This document shows positions 1 to 12,708 of a DNA stretch of 64,000 bases, piece after piece. The position numbers and the translations under genes are program-made. This stretch comes from Deinococcus arboris (lineage in GTDB: Bacteria > Deinococcota > Deinococci > Deinococcales > Deinococcaceae). Below the pieces are notes generated by a model, which worked only from the letters and a program-made list of their open reading frames with translations, searched no databases and was not told the DNA's origin. Position 1 is the stretch's first letter, and each line of letters begins with the position of its first letter. The DNA lies in the NCBI RefSeq assembly GCF_009755355.1, contig NZ_WQLB01000013.1:49844-113843 (forward strand), read 5' to 3'.

Positions 1-15
1 GCACCGGAAGGGCCT

Positions 16-223
16 GCGCGCTGCGCGCACAATGGCCTCGCCTGGACCTGGGCGATAGGGGGCAGGAAGGCTTGGTGCGTTCGGTAGGTTCTACTTTTGA
101 AAAGACAGAAGGCGCCGTTGCTCTTGTGCGCTTGCCTTTGAAAAGTAGAACCTCGTGTTTGAAGCGTTCCTGCCTGCCACTTTTACAAGGCAAGCAACGG
201 AAGCCGTCGTGCGCGCAGCGCGC
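16..223. repeat. 208-bp two-fold symmetric (near-palindromic) element
   Basis: The two halves align to each other as reverse complements without gaps about a centre near 119.5. Three blocks match: 16-30 with 209-223 (15/15), 61-70 with 169-178 (9/10), and 86-98 with 141-153 (13/13). The sequence between the blocks has diverged. No reading frame in it looks like a gene. It resembles a noncoding dispersed repeat or a cruciform-forming site downstream of dnaG. The class is inferred; the symmetry is seen directly. Confidence 0.75.
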
Positions 224-404
<181 letters not shown>

Positions 405-2180
405 TTAAGCACTCCCCCGCCGCATCCGCTTCTCCGCCTCAATCGCCCGCTGCAAATCCTGAATCTGCCGCAGCAGCCCGAGCTGCTCGGTGGGCGCCGC
501 CCCTGCCACCTGCGCCTTCAGTAGATCCACCTCAGCCCGCAGCGCGTCAATGCTCAGGCCCACCTGAATGTCGTCTACAGCAGCAGCGGCATACGCCCCC
601 ACCTTCTGCTCGTACTGCTGACTGTTCTCCCGCCCAATCGTGCCCGCGTCGCGGCCCTCGAACATCAGGCGAATGAGGAGCTGTTCCTCAGGCTGTCCCC
701 GGAACACTTCCAGAATATCGTCAGGACTCTGGGCGCCGCGTGCCGCCAGCATGACCTTGCGAACGGCCTCGTTGCGCCACGGCATGGAACCGTCCAGCTT
801 GGCCAGCAGGCTGGGATCTACCAAAAGCTGTTTGAGCAGTGCCAGCTCGCGGTCTTCCTCGGCCCGGGCGGTGCTCATGCCCGCCAGGTGGGTATCGGTC
901 AGCGTGCGGCGCTTGGCCTTGCTGGCAATCCATTCCATCAGGGCGTCAGGCTTGATGCCCAGCGTTTCGCAGGCGGCGGCGCGCACACCCTCGGCAATCT
1001 CGTCCAGGGGGTCGAGGTTCTGCATACGGGGCAGCAGTTCCATCAAGATGCGGCGCTTGCCCTCGCTGGTGGCGGTGCCGTGTTTTTCAATGGCGGCCTG
1101 CACGCGGTAGCGCACTTCATCCAGGCCACTGGCCAGCGCGCGGCGCAGGCTCTCGTCATCGCCGGCCAGCAGGGTGTCGGCGGGGTCTTTGCCGCTGGGC
1201 ACACTGGTTGCTCGCACCCGGAACTTGGCCCCTAGCACTTGGTCCAGCCCCGAGAGGGTGGCTTTCAGCCCCGCCTCGTCGCGGTCAAACAGCAGCACGA
1301 GGCTCTGGGCGCCCAGGCGTTCCAGCAGCGCGGCGTGTTCGGCGGTCAGGGCGGTGCCCAGGGACGCCACAGCCCCCGTAAAGCCGTGCTGGTGCATGGT
1401 AATCACGTCCATGTAGCCTTCGACCACCACCAGATCGGCGCCGCTGCTCAGACCACCCCGAGCCTTGTCCAGCCCATACAGCAGTTCGCCCTTGCGGAAC
1501 GCCTCGGTTTCTGGCGTGTTCAGGTACTTGGGCTTGCTGTCGTCCAGCACGCGGCCCCCAAAGCCCACCAGGCGGCCCAGATGGTCGCGGATAGGAAACA
1601 TCACGCGGGCACGGAAGCGGTCGTACACGCGGCCAGATTCCGGGTTCTCGGTCAACAGACCGGCCTCTAGCAGTTGCCGTTCGCTGACGCCCTTCACGCG
1701 GGCGTGCTTGAGCAGGCCGTCCCAGCCGTCGGGTGCGAAGCCCAGTTCAAAGGCGTCAATGGTCGCCGGGGTCAGGCCACGCCGGGCCAGGTAGTCGCGG
1801 GGCGCTGCGCCCAGAGGACCGGCCAGGCTGTCGCGGAAATAGCCCAGGGCAAAGGCGTTCACGTCGTACAGGTCGCGGCTGCTGCGCTCGCCGTACTTGG
1901 CTTCTACCTGCACGCCCGCCTTCTCGGCCAGTTTGCGCAGGGCGTCCCCGAAACTTAGGTTCTCAGTGCGCTGCACGAAGGCGAACACGTCGCCGCCCGC
2001 CTTGCAGCCAAAGCAGTAGAAATAGCCCTGCTCGGTGTCCACCTGAAAGCTGGGGCTCTTTTCCTTGTGGAAGGGGCACAGGCCCTTCAGGCGGCCCTTA
2101 CCTGCTGGGGTAAGGCGCACGTATTCGCCCACCACGTCCGCGATGTTCAGCCGCGAACGAACGTCCTCCTTGGTGCCGAT
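405..2180 (-). CDS. dnaG: DNA primase DnaG, probable ATC start
   Basis: Primase that makes RNA primers at the replication fork with DnaB. Counting from the ATC at 2180 the protein is 591 aa. The N-terminal CHC2 zinc finger is visible (C-P-F-H, then C-F-G-C, about residues 35-59), followed by the primase core and the Toprim motif V-V-E-G-Y-M-D. An in-frame TGA lies three codons upstream of the ATC, and no ATG, GTG or TTG occurs before the GTG at 2135. Starting at 2135 would drop 15 residues ([14 protein letters not shown]) that resemble the conserved DnaG N-terminus. A purine-rich Shine-Dalgarno-like stretch sits just before the ATC. Product is certain; the start is inferred. Confidence 0.93.
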   Translation of the reverse strand: MGTKEDVRSRLNIADVVGEYVRLTPAGKGRLKGLCPFHKEKSPSFQVDTEQGYFYCFGCKAGGDVFAFVQRTENLSFGDALRKLAEKAGVQVEAKYGERSSRDLYDVNAFALGYFRDSLAGPLGAAPRDYLARRGLTPATIDAFELGFAPDGWDGLLKHARVKGVSERQLLEAGLLTENPESGRVYDRFRARVMFPIRDHLGRLVGFGGRVLDDSKPKYLNTPETEAFRKGELLYGLDKARGGLSSGADLVVVEGYMDVITMHQHGFTGAVASLGTALTAEHAALLERLGAQSLVLLFDRDEAGLKATLSGLDQVLGAKFRVRATSVPSGKDPADTLLAGDDESLRRALASGLDEVRYRVQAAIEKHGTATSEGKRRILMELLPRMQNLDPLDEIAEGVRAAACETLGIKPDALMEWIASKAKRRTLTDTHLAGMSTARAEEDRELALLKQLLVDPSLLAKLDGSMPWRNEAVRKVMLAARGAQSPDDILEVFRGQPEEQLLIRLMFEGRDAGTIGRENSQQYEQKVGAYAAAAVDDIQVGLSIDALRAEVDLLKAQVAGAAPTEQLGLLRQIQDLQRAIEAEKRMRRGSA

Positions 2181-2194
2181 GTGTCCTCACCCCC
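2178..2194 (-). promoter_or_regulatory. RBS and putative ATC start codon of dnaG
   Basis: On the minus strand a G-rich run ending in GTGAGG (2185-2194) stands about four bases before ATC (2180-2178). The TGA at 2189-2187 closes the frame upstream, so the start must lie at or after 2186. A TACACT box at 2222-2227 could be the -10 element for this transcript. Confidence 0.55.
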
Positions 2195-2398
2195 CTGGGC
2201 TCAGCGGCCCGATAGACGGCCAGTGTACTCTGCCTCTGCGTGTTCCCGCTAGAGCCAGAAAATGACCTCTGGGACAGCAAAAAAAGCATGAGAGACGGGG
2301 AGGCCGGCCTGAACGGTCTCCCGCCCCCTTTAGTCCACATAACCGCGTCTGAAGGTGTCCCTCATCCCCCCGGAAACCGGACAGGCGAGGCTGGGCAC

Positions 2399-2716
2399 AT
2401 GACCAGCAGCTACAAAGTCAGCCAGAGCGACACGACCCACGGCCCCGAAGGCGAGCACCACCTGATTCGCGGCGAGCAGAGCAGCATGCGCCTGTGGCAC
2501 CGCGAGGAGCCCAGCGGCGAGAAGCCCGAAACCATGAACGAGTACGAGACGCTGGGCTACGTCATCGAAGGCCGCGCCGAGCTGACCGTGGACGGCCAGA
2601 CCATTGCGCTGGCGCCCGGCGATTCCTACCGCGTGCCTATGAACGCGCCGCACGCCTACCGCATTCTGGAAACGCTGACGGCCGTGGAAGTCACCAGCCC
2701 GCCCACCGAGAAGTAA
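2399..2716 (+). CDS. Cupin-domain protein
   Basis: Small single-domain cupin of 105 aa, divergent from dnaG. The fold is suggested by a G-Y-V-I-E-G-R-A-E-L segment, the V-D-G-Q-T strand and an A-P-G-D-S-Y-R-V-P turn with a later H-A-Y, which correspond to the two cupin motifs. The metal-binding residues are only partly conserved, so the ligand cannot be given. The ATG at 2399 has GAGG about 9 bp upstream; the frame is open further upstream but that part does not resemble coding sequence. A hairpin terminator follows. Confidence 0.8.
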   Translation: MTSSYKVSQSDTTHGPEGEHHLIRGEQSSMRLWHREEPSGEKPETMNEYETLGYVIEGRAELTVDGQTIALAPGDSYRVPMNAPHAYRILETLTAVEVTSPPTEK

Positions 2717-2732
2717 ACGCACTGGAGTCCAG

Positions 2733-2770
2733 GCGCCGCTCAGCCCACCGCTGGGGCGGCGCTCTTTCTT
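2733..2770 (+). terminator. Terminator of the cupin gene
   Basis: A GCGCCGC arm (2733-2739) pairs with GCGGCGC (2756-2762), extended by an inner CAGC/GCTG pairing, and is followed by TCTTTCTT. Confidence 0.7.
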
Positions 2771-2843
2771 GCCCAAGCCCTCATGAACTTGCCTTCAGGG
2801 CGCCGTCACCCCGCCTGAGCCCTTTCCCGGCACGCTAAGGCGC

Positions 2844-3419
2844 ATGAGCGACCAGACAGGGAAGCCGCTGGCCGGCAAAGTGATTGCCATTCTCGCCGCC
2901 GATGGAGTGGAGCAGGTGGAACTGGTGAAACCCAGAGAGGCGCTGGAAGCTGCCGGGGCCACCACCCACCTGATCAGCCTGAAGCCAGGCCAGATTCAGA
3001 GTATGGAAGGCGACATCACGCCCAAAGACAAATACGACGTGGACCACACGGTCACGCAGGCCAACCCCAGCGACTACGACGGCCTGCTGCTACCCGGCGG
3101 CACCGTCAACCCCGACAAGCTGCGGCTGGACGCCTACGCCATGCAGTTTGTGCGCGCCTTTTATGACCACGGGCAGCCTATGGCCGCGATCTGCCACGGG
3201 CCCTGGAGCCTGAGCGAAACGGGGATCGCCAAAGGGCTGAAAATGACCAGTTGGCCCAGCCTGAAGCACGAGCTGGAGCTGGCGGGTGCCGAGTGGGTGG
3301 ACAAGGAAGTTGTCGTGGACCGGGGCATCGTGACCAGTCGGAAGCCGGACGATATTCCTGCATTTATTGAGAAAATGATTGAGGAATTTCAAGAGGGGGA
3401 TCACAGCAGCAAACGGTAG
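2844..3419 (+). CDS. PfpI/DJ-1 family protein (class I glutamine amidotransferase fold)
   Basis: 191 aa, the usual length of PfpI/YhbO-type DJ-1 superfamily proteins, which are stress-linked and described as peptidases or protein/nucleotide deglycases. The nucleophile elbow A-I-C-H-G-P-W is visible with Cys117 and His118, and Glu23 in the first turn (D-G-V-E-Q-V-E-L) would complete the active site. It starts with ATG about 125 bp after the cupin stop and ends at a strong hairpin. Which activity this member has cannot be read from the sequence. Confidence 0.9.
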   Translation: MSDQTGKPLAGKVIAILAADGVEQVELVKPREALEAAGATTHLISLKPGQIQSMEGDITPKDKYDVDHTVTQANPSDYDGLLLPGGTVNPDKLRLDAYAMQFVRAFYDHGQPMAAICHGPWSLSETGIAKGLKMTSWPSLKHELELAGAEWVDKEVVVDRGIVTSRKPDDIPAFIEKMIEEFQEGDHSSKR

Positions 3420-3422
3420 AAG

Positions 3423-3456
3423 GGGAGAGGCGGGCCGCAGCGCCCGCCTCTCCCTT
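3423..3456 (+). terminator. Strong hairpin terminator after the PfpI-family gene
   Basis: A perfect 13-bp stem, 3423-3435 with 3442-3454, encloses a 6-nt loop immediately after the stop codon. The U tract is short (TTG). Confidence 0.75.
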
Positions 3457-3525
3457 GCATACATGAGATTGAGGCAGTTTGGAAATGCTGTGCTGGACGC
3501 TGTGAATCAGTTGAATGCGTGAGAG

Positions 3526-3554
3526 TTGACACTGGGTGCATATCGGGCTATCTT
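3526..3554 (+). promoter_or_regulatory. Sigma70-type promoter with no gene behind it
   Basis: TTGACA (3526-3531), a spacer of exactly 17 bp, then TATCTT (3549-3554). Initiation would fall near 3561, only a few bases before a hairpin with a T run. The genes downstream lie on the opposite strand. Confidence 0.6.
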
Positions 3555-3564
3555 GGTTTTATCA

Positions 3565-3591
3565 CCGCCGAAGAAGGCGGGTTTTTTATTT
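3565..3591 (+). terminator. Hairpin plus T tract directly after the 3526 promoter
   Basis: CCGCC (3565-3569) pairs with GGCGG (3576-3580) and is followed by GTTTTTTATTTT. It is oriented for plus-strand transcription and would end a transcript started at 3526-3554 after about 30 nt. Confidence 0.65.
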
Positions 3592-3600
3592 TGTACGAGT

Positions 3601-3798
3601 TTACCTTTGAACGGCTATCTCCTTCTTCAAAGGACGAATGGTCACGACGCGCTCCATCGGCTCTTTGTCGGCACCCCACATAGCGCGCAGGCGGAATACT
3701 TCCATGACCCGTTCCTCTGGCGTGCGGTCACGCCATTCGGCTGAAGCCGGGGGCTCGGCGCCCTTCTGGTAAATCTTGACGGTGGCTTTGCGGGTCAT
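3601..3798 (-). CDS. Small protein paired with the nucleotidyltransferase
   Basis: 65-aa basic protein with no domain I recognise. It begins M-T-R-K-A-T-V-K-I-Y, which looks like a beta strand, and contains an R-T-P-E-E-R-V segment. Its ATG overlaps the TGA of the nucleotidyltransferase gene (ATGA at 3795-3798), so the two are translationally coupled. Tight coupling to a minimal nucleotidyltransferase suggests a partner or regulatory subunit; this is inference. Confidence 0.7.
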   Translation of the reverse strand: MTRKATVKIYQKGAEPPASAEWRDRTPEERVMEVFRLRAMWGADKEPMERVVTIRPLKKEIAVQR

Positions 3799-4244
3799 GA
3801 ATCTCCCAGTTCTTCTATGTCGGCCAGATCGCGCAAGCGGCCTGTGGCGCGTTTGTTCGTCTTGAGTGTCTCTATATCCAGCACAGGGGCTGAATAACCT
3901 GCCAGCGAGAGCATCACGCGACGCGGGTAGGCCTCGCTAAATGTCACGCCATCCAGGGAGGTCAAGAGGTCAATGCGGTTCGGTTCATAACCGAGTTGAA
4001 CCACGATGTTTTCTGTCAGAAAGTCCTGCTCAGTCAGGCCCAGGCTACTGAAACCGAAGTCACGCAGAGCTGCTACAAGTCTCTGTGCGTTATCCACGCT
4101 GATCTCTAACCAGATGTCCAAGTCTTTGGTGTATCGCGGGTGGCCGTGGGCAGCTAAGGCAAATGCGCCTGCTACCAGGTACCGCACTTGACGCCCATTC
4201 AGCGCTTCCAAAAAGTCACGGAAATCGTCGGAGAGGTGCGTCAC
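3795..4244 (-). CDS. Minimal nucleotidyltransferase (DUF6036/AbiEii-like)
   Basis: 149-aa protein of the polymerase-beta nucleotidyltransferase superfamily. The signature is visible: V-A-G-A-F-A-L-A-A-H-G, then R-Y-T-K-D-L-D-I-W-L-E, where D-x-D would bind two metal ions, with a possible third carboxylate further on (N-R-I-D-L-L). The C-terminal part reads L-K-T-N-K-R-A-T-G-R-L-R-D-L-A-D, as in DUF6036/AbiEii-like proteins. The start is GTG 6 nt after TAAACT, so the mRNA is probably leaderless. Related families include toxins that nucleotidylate tRNA or proteins, but no activity is assigned here. Confidence 0.82.
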   Translation of the reverse strand: MTHLSDDFRDFLEALNGRQVRYLVAGAFALAAHGHPRYTKDLDIWLEISVDNAQRLVAALRDFGFSSLGLTEQDFLTENIVVQLGYEPNRIDLLTSLDGVTFSEAYPRRVMLSLAGYSAPVLDIETLKTNKRATGRLRDLADIEELGDS

Positions 4245-4250
4245 GACTTC

Positions 4251-4256
4251 AGTTTA
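4251..4256 (-). promoter_or_regulatory. -10 box of a leaderless promoter (nucleotidyltransferase pair)
   Basis: TAAACT followed by six bases and then the GTG start codon at 4244. Confidence 0.55.
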
Positions 4257-4500
4257 GAACGGGCTCAGCTCGTTATTGGAGTCCGGCCCGCCCAGGCCCA
4301 GGCTGGGGCAGCCCAGGAATTTTAGTGAAGCGGTTCAGGGCGGTCGTGGGATATGGCGTCTTCATAGAGCCTGACTGGTGTAGCGGGTGAAAGACGGAGT
4401 GAGGCTAGATCGCTTGCGTCCTCAATCAACTGACTGCAATGCGAGAAAACGCTCACAGTCCGTTAAATGCTGCGGCCTGAAATGGGCTGGGCCACAACGA
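4257..4500. other. Intergenic region without a recognised feature
   Basis: About 245 bp between the nucleotidyltransferase pair and the gcvP terminator. Only short, unconvincing reading frames are present, and no repeat or RNA gene was recognised. Confidence 0.5.
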
Positions 4501-4530
4501 AAAACAACGGCTTCCATCTGGGAGCCGTTG
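4500..4530 (-). terminator. Terminator of the gcv operon
   Basis: An 11-bp stem (4505-4515 with 4520-4530, one G-U pair) with a 4-nt loop, followed on the minus strand by TTTTT. It lies 24 bp past the gcvP stop. Confidence 0.85.
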
Positions 4531-4553
4531 CAGGTCTGGAATCGTGAGGTGAT

Positions 4554-7421
<2,868 letters not shown>

Positions 7422-7566
7422 GGGGACTCCTGGGGTGGGTGGCCCACCAGAGACCCGGCGGGCAATAGGAGAATGTGCCCTCCCACGGGGCGAAGAGCTC
7501 TAAAGGGGAGGGCCAGGCTGAGGGAAAGGGTGGCCAGCGCGCGGCCGGCGCGCCTCCCCCAGGCGT

Positions 7567-7929
<363 letters not shown>

Positions 7930-8036
7930 GGTGTGTATTCTCCGGGGTTTGGGAGGGGAAATGTGTGGGAAAGGGCGCGCAGGAATCGGAGAGGCGGGAC
8001 GCAGAGTGTTGAGCGCGGACCGCCTCCCGCACTCCA

Positions 8037-9107
<1,071 letters not shown>

Positions 9108-9113
9108 GGGAAA

Positions 9114-9119
9114 ATCGTA
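9114..9119 (-). promoter_or_regulatory. -10 box of a leaderless promoter for gcvT
   Basis: TACGAT, six bases, then ATG at 9107. No convincing -35 is seen. Confidence 0.55.
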
Positions 9120-9177
9120 CCGGAAGAGGTGGTTGGGCGTCCGGGCGGTCTGGACGTACAGTAGAGTAAGCTGGCCT

Positions 9178-9621
9178 ATGCAATCTGCTCTAGATGACGT
9201 CTCAGCGCGGCAATCTGTGGTTCTGGGCACGGTGTACGAACGGCTGACGGAATGGGCTGTGGCTGGTCTGCGCGCGGGGCTTACGCCGCAGGAGGCCTGG
9301 GCGCAGGCGCAAGCCCAGGTTGCGGGCCGGCCATCCACGCTGACGAAGGGGTGCCCACGGGCTGCCTTCATATCCTTGGTGCAGGGCGGGCATGTGGCGG
9401 GTGTAACTCCGCAACGTCCGCCTAACGCCATGCGCCTGAATGGTCGGCACGCCCTGGCTGCGGTACAGACGCAAGAGGCCCATCCAGACCTGCTGAACGA
9501 CAAGAGGGGCTGGTGGGCCGCAGTGCAAGCAGAGAGGGGCATCACCCGCGCCAATCACAACGGCGTGCTGGATGTGGTGCGCGCCCTGATTGTGCTGGGC
9601 GCTCTTCAGTCTCACCCGTGA
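9178..9621 (+). CDS. Conserved protein, DUF6979-like
   Basis: 147-aa soluble protein with no catalytic motif I can identify. It contains G-L-T-P-Q-E-A-W followed by [12 protein letters not shown] and later [11 protein letters not shown], a pattern I associate with DUF6979; that assignment is from memory and should be checked. It is divergent from gcvT with only 70 bp between them. Its stop overlaps the GTG start of the next gene (GTGA), so it heads a short operon with the broken 2H phosphoesterase. Confidence 0.72.
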   Translation: MQSALDDVSARQSVVLGTVYERLTEWAVAGLRAGLTPQEAWAQAQAQVAGRPSTLTKGCPRAAFISLVQGGHVAGVTPQRPPNAMRLNGRHALAAVQTQEAHPDLLNDKRGWWAAVQAERGITRANHNGVLDVVRALIVLGALQSHP

Positions 9622-10153
9622 CAGCCTCACACCTCCTGGCGCTGCTGCCCCCGACCGAACTAGCCGGGCGGGTGAAGACATTCCGCGCCGCACAGGGGAT
9701 TCAGGACGCAGCGGCGGTGCCGCACGTGACGGTCAAGGCCCGTAGCGGGTTGGACGATCCTCCAAGTTGGCTGGGTCTGGCGCGTGCCGTGGCCGCCGAG
9801 ACCGCGCCGGTGTCCCTAACCTTCGGCGGACCGAAGCTGTTCGGGGTGAACGCGCGTTGTATCTGACAGTGCAGAGTCCCAGTGCCTTGGCCTTACACCT
9901 GGCGCTGCTGGCCGCCTTGAAGCCCGAGCAGCAATTCAGTTCAGAGGGCACAGGCATGACGCCCCACCTGACGCTGGCACTGGGCCGGCGGGGCGTGGAC
10001 CTCAATTCGCTGTTCATGGCTGCTCAGCGCGAGTTTGCCGATCTGGCGGCGGCGCCACTGACCTGGACCGCCTCTGAGTTGGTCTGGCTGCGTAAGGCTG
10101 GGCTGGGCGCCGTCTATCTTCAGGTGGAGGCGTGGCCGCTGGGCGGCGGGTAA
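9618..10153 (+). pseudogene. 2H phosphoesterase (2'-5' RNA ligase-like), frameshifted
   Basis: The family has two H-x-T/S motifs in one chain of about 180 aa. Here P-H-V-T-V lies in the frame that starts at GTG 9618 and stops at 9866, while P-H-L-T-L lies in a second frame that ends at 10153. The frames join near 9850-9858 in the alternating run GCGCG: removing two bases there, or gaining one, explains the break. Read through, the product is a normal full-length 2H protein. It is either a recent pseudogene or a sequence error; the intact product would act on cyclic-phosphate or 2'-5' RNA ends. Confidence 0.78.
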
Positions 10154-10156
10154 AGT
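10151..10156 (+). promoter_or_regulatory. -10 box of a leaderless promoter for the Nudix gene
   Basis: TAAAGT, seven bases, then ATG at 10164. It overlaps the stop of the 2H gene. Confidence 0.5.
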
Positions 10157-10163
10157 CGCGTCT

Positions 10164-10786
10164 ATGCCCACCCTGGCCCAGCTGAGAGAATTCCAGAGCA
10201 TCGCCCAGGCGGGGCTGACCTACACCCGCGATCCCTACGACCGCGAACGCTTTGCGCGCCTGCGCGACCTGACCGCTGACTTGCTGGCCGAGCAGACGGG
10301 GCAATCTCCAGCGACGGTGGCGGGCCTGCTGGAGGTTGAGGAGGGGTATCTCACACCCAGGTGGATGTTCGGGCCGTCGTACTCAACGAACGAGGCGAGG
10401 TGCTGCTGACCCGTGAGGCTTCGGACGGGCGCTGGAGTTTACCGGGCGGCTGGGCCGACCCCGGCGAGAGTCCCCGTGAAATAGCGGTGCGCGAGGTCCG
10501 CGAGGAAACGGGCCGCGAGGTCCAGGCTCTGCGGCTGCTGTCTGTCGTGGACAAGGCCAAGCATCCGCACCCGCCGGACCAGTGGGCTGTGTACAAATTG
10601 TTCCTGCACTGCGAGCTGGTGGGCGCCGGGGCCGGCGTGCATCAGGCCAACCTTGAAACCACCGACAGCGGGTTTTTTCCGCTGGACGCCCTGCCGCCTC
10701 TGAGCCTGAGCCGCAACCTGCCGGAGCAAGTGCGCCGCGCCGTCACGCTGGCCCAGAATCCGGCGCTGGGGGTGGACGTGGACTGA
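10164..10786 (+). pseudogene. Nudix hydrolase, frameshifted
   Basis: The first frame from ATG 10164 encodes a helical N-terminal region ([10 protein letters not shown] ... E-V-E-E-G-Y-L-T-P) and then runs out of frame at 10409. The second frame, from about 10361 to 10786, begins V-D-V-R-A-V-V-L-N and carries a complete Nudix box: G-W-A-D-P-G-E, then R-E-V-R-E-E-T-G. One missing base near 10357-10360 (CCCAG-GTG where CCCAAG-GTG would fit) accounts for the break. If translated from GTG 10361, a 141-aa Nudix domain without its N-terminal region could still be made. Confidence 0.75.
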
Positions 10787-10832
10787 GCGCAGGCGTACCG
10801 TTTCTCAGGCCAGTCTGGTCTTGACTGACCGC

Positions 10833-11465
10833 ATGACGGTCATGGTGCTGGGGGCAACGGGTGGAATCGGCGCGGCAACCGCCCGCGCGTTTGCGGCGGG
10901 GGACACCCTCTTTCTCTCAGGGCGGAATGAAGCGCGCCTGCTGGCCCTCGGCCGCGAGCTGGGGGCGCAGGCCAGGGCCGCCGACCTGAGCTACGAAAGC
11001 CACGTGCGCGCTCTATTTGAAGGGTTACCCGCCCCGCTGGACACGCTGGTCTACGCGGCGGGCGCCGCCCGGCCCGGCCCGCTGGCCGAGGCTGACCCTG
11101 CCCAGGTGCGCGCCGTCTGGAATGCCAATTACTTTGGAGCGCTGTGGGTGCTCAAGCATGGGCTGCGGCATCTGAACACTGGCGGGCGCGTGTACCTTCT
11201 GGGCGCCCGCCCCGAACTGATCACGGCGCGCGGCTTTGCCCAGTACGCCGCCAGCAAGGCGGCCCTGGCCCGCGCCGCCGATGTGTCGCGGCTGGAACAC
11301 CGTAGCCTGGGCTTCACGCTGGTGCTGCCCTCAGCGGTGGACACGGAGTTGTGGGCGCAGGTGGGCCGCGTGCCTAAAGGAGCACTGGCCCCGGCCGCCG
11401 TGGCCCAGGCCATCGTGGCCGACCGCGTGGGGCCGCCCCAGACTGAACTGCGGGTGGACGCCTAA
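10833..11465 (+). CDS. Short-chain dehydrogenase/reductase family protein
   Basis: 210-aa Rossmann-fold oxidoreductase, shorter than the usual 250 aa. The cofactor motif G-A-T-G-G-I-G, the D-x-x-Y-E segment, the Y-A-A-G-A strand (in place of NNAG) and the Y-A-A-S-K active-site motif are visible, so catalysis is plausible; the substrate is unknown. I use the ATG at 10833, which leads directly into the first beta strand; an upstream TTG at 10821 is possible. It converges with the next gene and overlaps its 3' end by 4 bp. Confidence 0.85.
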   Translation: MTVMVLGATGGIGAATARAFAAGDTLFLSGRNEARLLALGRELGAQARAADLSYESHVRALFEGLPAPLDTLVYAAGAARPGPLAEADPAQVRAVWNANYFGALWVLKHGLRHLNTGGRVYLLGARPELITARGFAQYAASKAALARAADVSRLEHRSLGFTLVLPSAVDTELWAQVGRVPKGALAPAAVAQAIVADRVGPPQTELRVDA

Positions 11466-12142
11466 GCGGTCTGTTCCTGGCGCGTCAGAGTCAGCAGGCC
11501 GTCCACCAGACGGCGCTGGGCGGCGGCGTAGAGGGACAGCATCAGCGCCTCGGTCAGGGCGCGACTCAGGCTGCCTCTCCGCAGGTAGCGCCGCACCAGA
11601 ATCAGCAGGTCCGAGGCCACAAACATCCAGCCGCCCGCGCGCAGGTGGCGGCTCGCCTCTGGAGGAAGGCGCGGGTCAGCGGCCAGCAGCGCCATCAGTG
11701 AGAGCAGGGCGCCGTAGCCGCTAAGAACCGGCAGGCTGGCGCGGTCATGGCGCCACAGGAGGGCCAGACCGACCCCCGCTGCTGCTCCTCGCAGGGGCCA
11801 GTGCCCTGTGTGTGGCCGGGCGCCGCGCCCCCACAGCAGACCGATATACAGGGCCTGGGCCAGCGCGTACCACGCCGCGCCGCGCTGGAAACCGGCTGGG
11901 TGGCCCTGCGGGTCCGGCAGATGGGTGGCCGTGGCGATCTGGAACCCGCCCAGCCCCGACGCCCCCAGGGCGCCTAGCAGCAGGGCGGTGTCGCGGGGGT
12001 GTCGCTCAGGGGCACGGGCCAGCACCTCGGCGGCCAGAGTCAAGATCAGGCTGACCTCGGCCGCCTGATGGGCGCGCGGGTTGTCGAGTGCACCCGCCGC
12101 CACGGTGGCGGCCGCACTGAGGCGAAAGGGCCAGCTGGTCAT
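11462..12142 (-). CDS. YhhN/lysoplasmalogenase-like membrane protein
   Basis: 226-aa integral membrane protein with about seven to eight hydrophobic segments. The C-terminal [15 protein letters not shown] segment resembles the conserved S-D-x-x-L-A pattern of the YhhN family, which includes TMEM86-type lysoplasmalogenases. The ATG at 12142 overlaps the stop of the upstream folate gene (ATGA), so the two are coupled. Family assignment is moderate; enzymatic function is inferred. Confidence 0.72.
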   Translation of the reverse strand: MTSWPFRLSAAATVAAGALDNPRAHQAAEVSLILTLAAEVLARAPERHPRDTALLLGALGASGLGGFQIATATHLPDPQGHPAGFQRGAAWYALAQALYIGLLWGRGARPHTGHWPLRGAAAGVGLALLWRHDRASLPVLSGYGALLSLMALLAADPRLPPEASRHLRAGGWMFVASDLLILVRRYLRRGSLSRALTEALMLSLYAAAQRRLVDGLLTLTRQEQTA

Positions 12143-12708
12143 GGGGAGAGTCCCTGAGCTGCCTGCACGCCGTGCTCGGTGGCCAGCCACGTGGCTGGGC
12201 GGTCATGTGGCTCGGCCGGCAGTGTGGGCACCAGCAGCGCAGTGGGAATAACCCCCACCTTCAGACCAGCAAAGTTGGGCAGCAGGCGGTCGTAGAACCC
12301 GCCGCCGTAGCCCAGGCGCACGCCGCGCCGGTCATAAGCCAGGGCGGGCAGCAGCACCGCGTCCACGCTGGCCAATGGCACCTGCGGCGCGTCGGCCGGC
12401 GGTTGCCAGGCGCCAAAGCGGCTGAGTTCGGTGGCGGTGTCCCAGGGGTGCAGGGTCAGGTGTGGCTGCGGCCGAAAGCGGGCGCGGGTGGTGAGCAGGT
12501 CAAAGTCGTCGGCCAGCCCCGCCACATCCGGCTCGCCGCTTAGGGCACGGTAGGCCAGCACCCGCCGGGCCCCGTGGGCGTGCAGAAAAGTGCGGAGGTG
12601 ACCCGTGATAGTGGCCGACACGTCTGGCTGCGCCGCGCGGACCTGCCTGGCCCAGGCCCGCCACTCGGCTTTGGTGATAGGGACCACTGAAGCGCTCAGT
12701 CGGCCCAC
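12139..12708 (-). CDS. 5-formyltetrahydrofolate cyclo-ligase
   Basis: Converts 5-formyl-THF to 5,10-methenyl-THF with ATP. 189 aa, the normal size. The family signature [21 protein letters not shown] is complete, and the N-terminal [10 protein letters not shown] matches the usual start helix. The GTG at 12708 overlaps the phosphodiesterase gene by 13 bp; a GTG at 12687 is an alternative and would give 182 aa. Confidence 0.92.
   Translation of the reverse strand: MGRLSASVVPITKAEWRAWARQVRAAQPDVSATITGHLRTFLHAHGARRVLAYRALSGEPDVAGLADDFDLLTTRARFRPQPHLTLHPWDTATELSRFGAWQPPADAPQVPLASVDAVLLPALAYDRRGVRLGYGGGFYDRLLPNFAGLKVGVIPTALLVPTLPAEPHDRPATWLATEHGVQAAQGLSP

Noticed and set aside
9108..9177. Glycine riboswitch upstream of gcvT
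   Set aside because: Only 70 bp separate gcvT from the divergent gene, which is too short, and the gcvT mRNA appears leaderless.
10361..10786. Stand-alone 141-aa Nudix gene starting at GTG 10361
   Set aside because: The frame upstream (10164-10360) reads as the matching N-terminal region with its own leaderless promoter, so one frameshifted gene explains both better; internal initiation remains possible.
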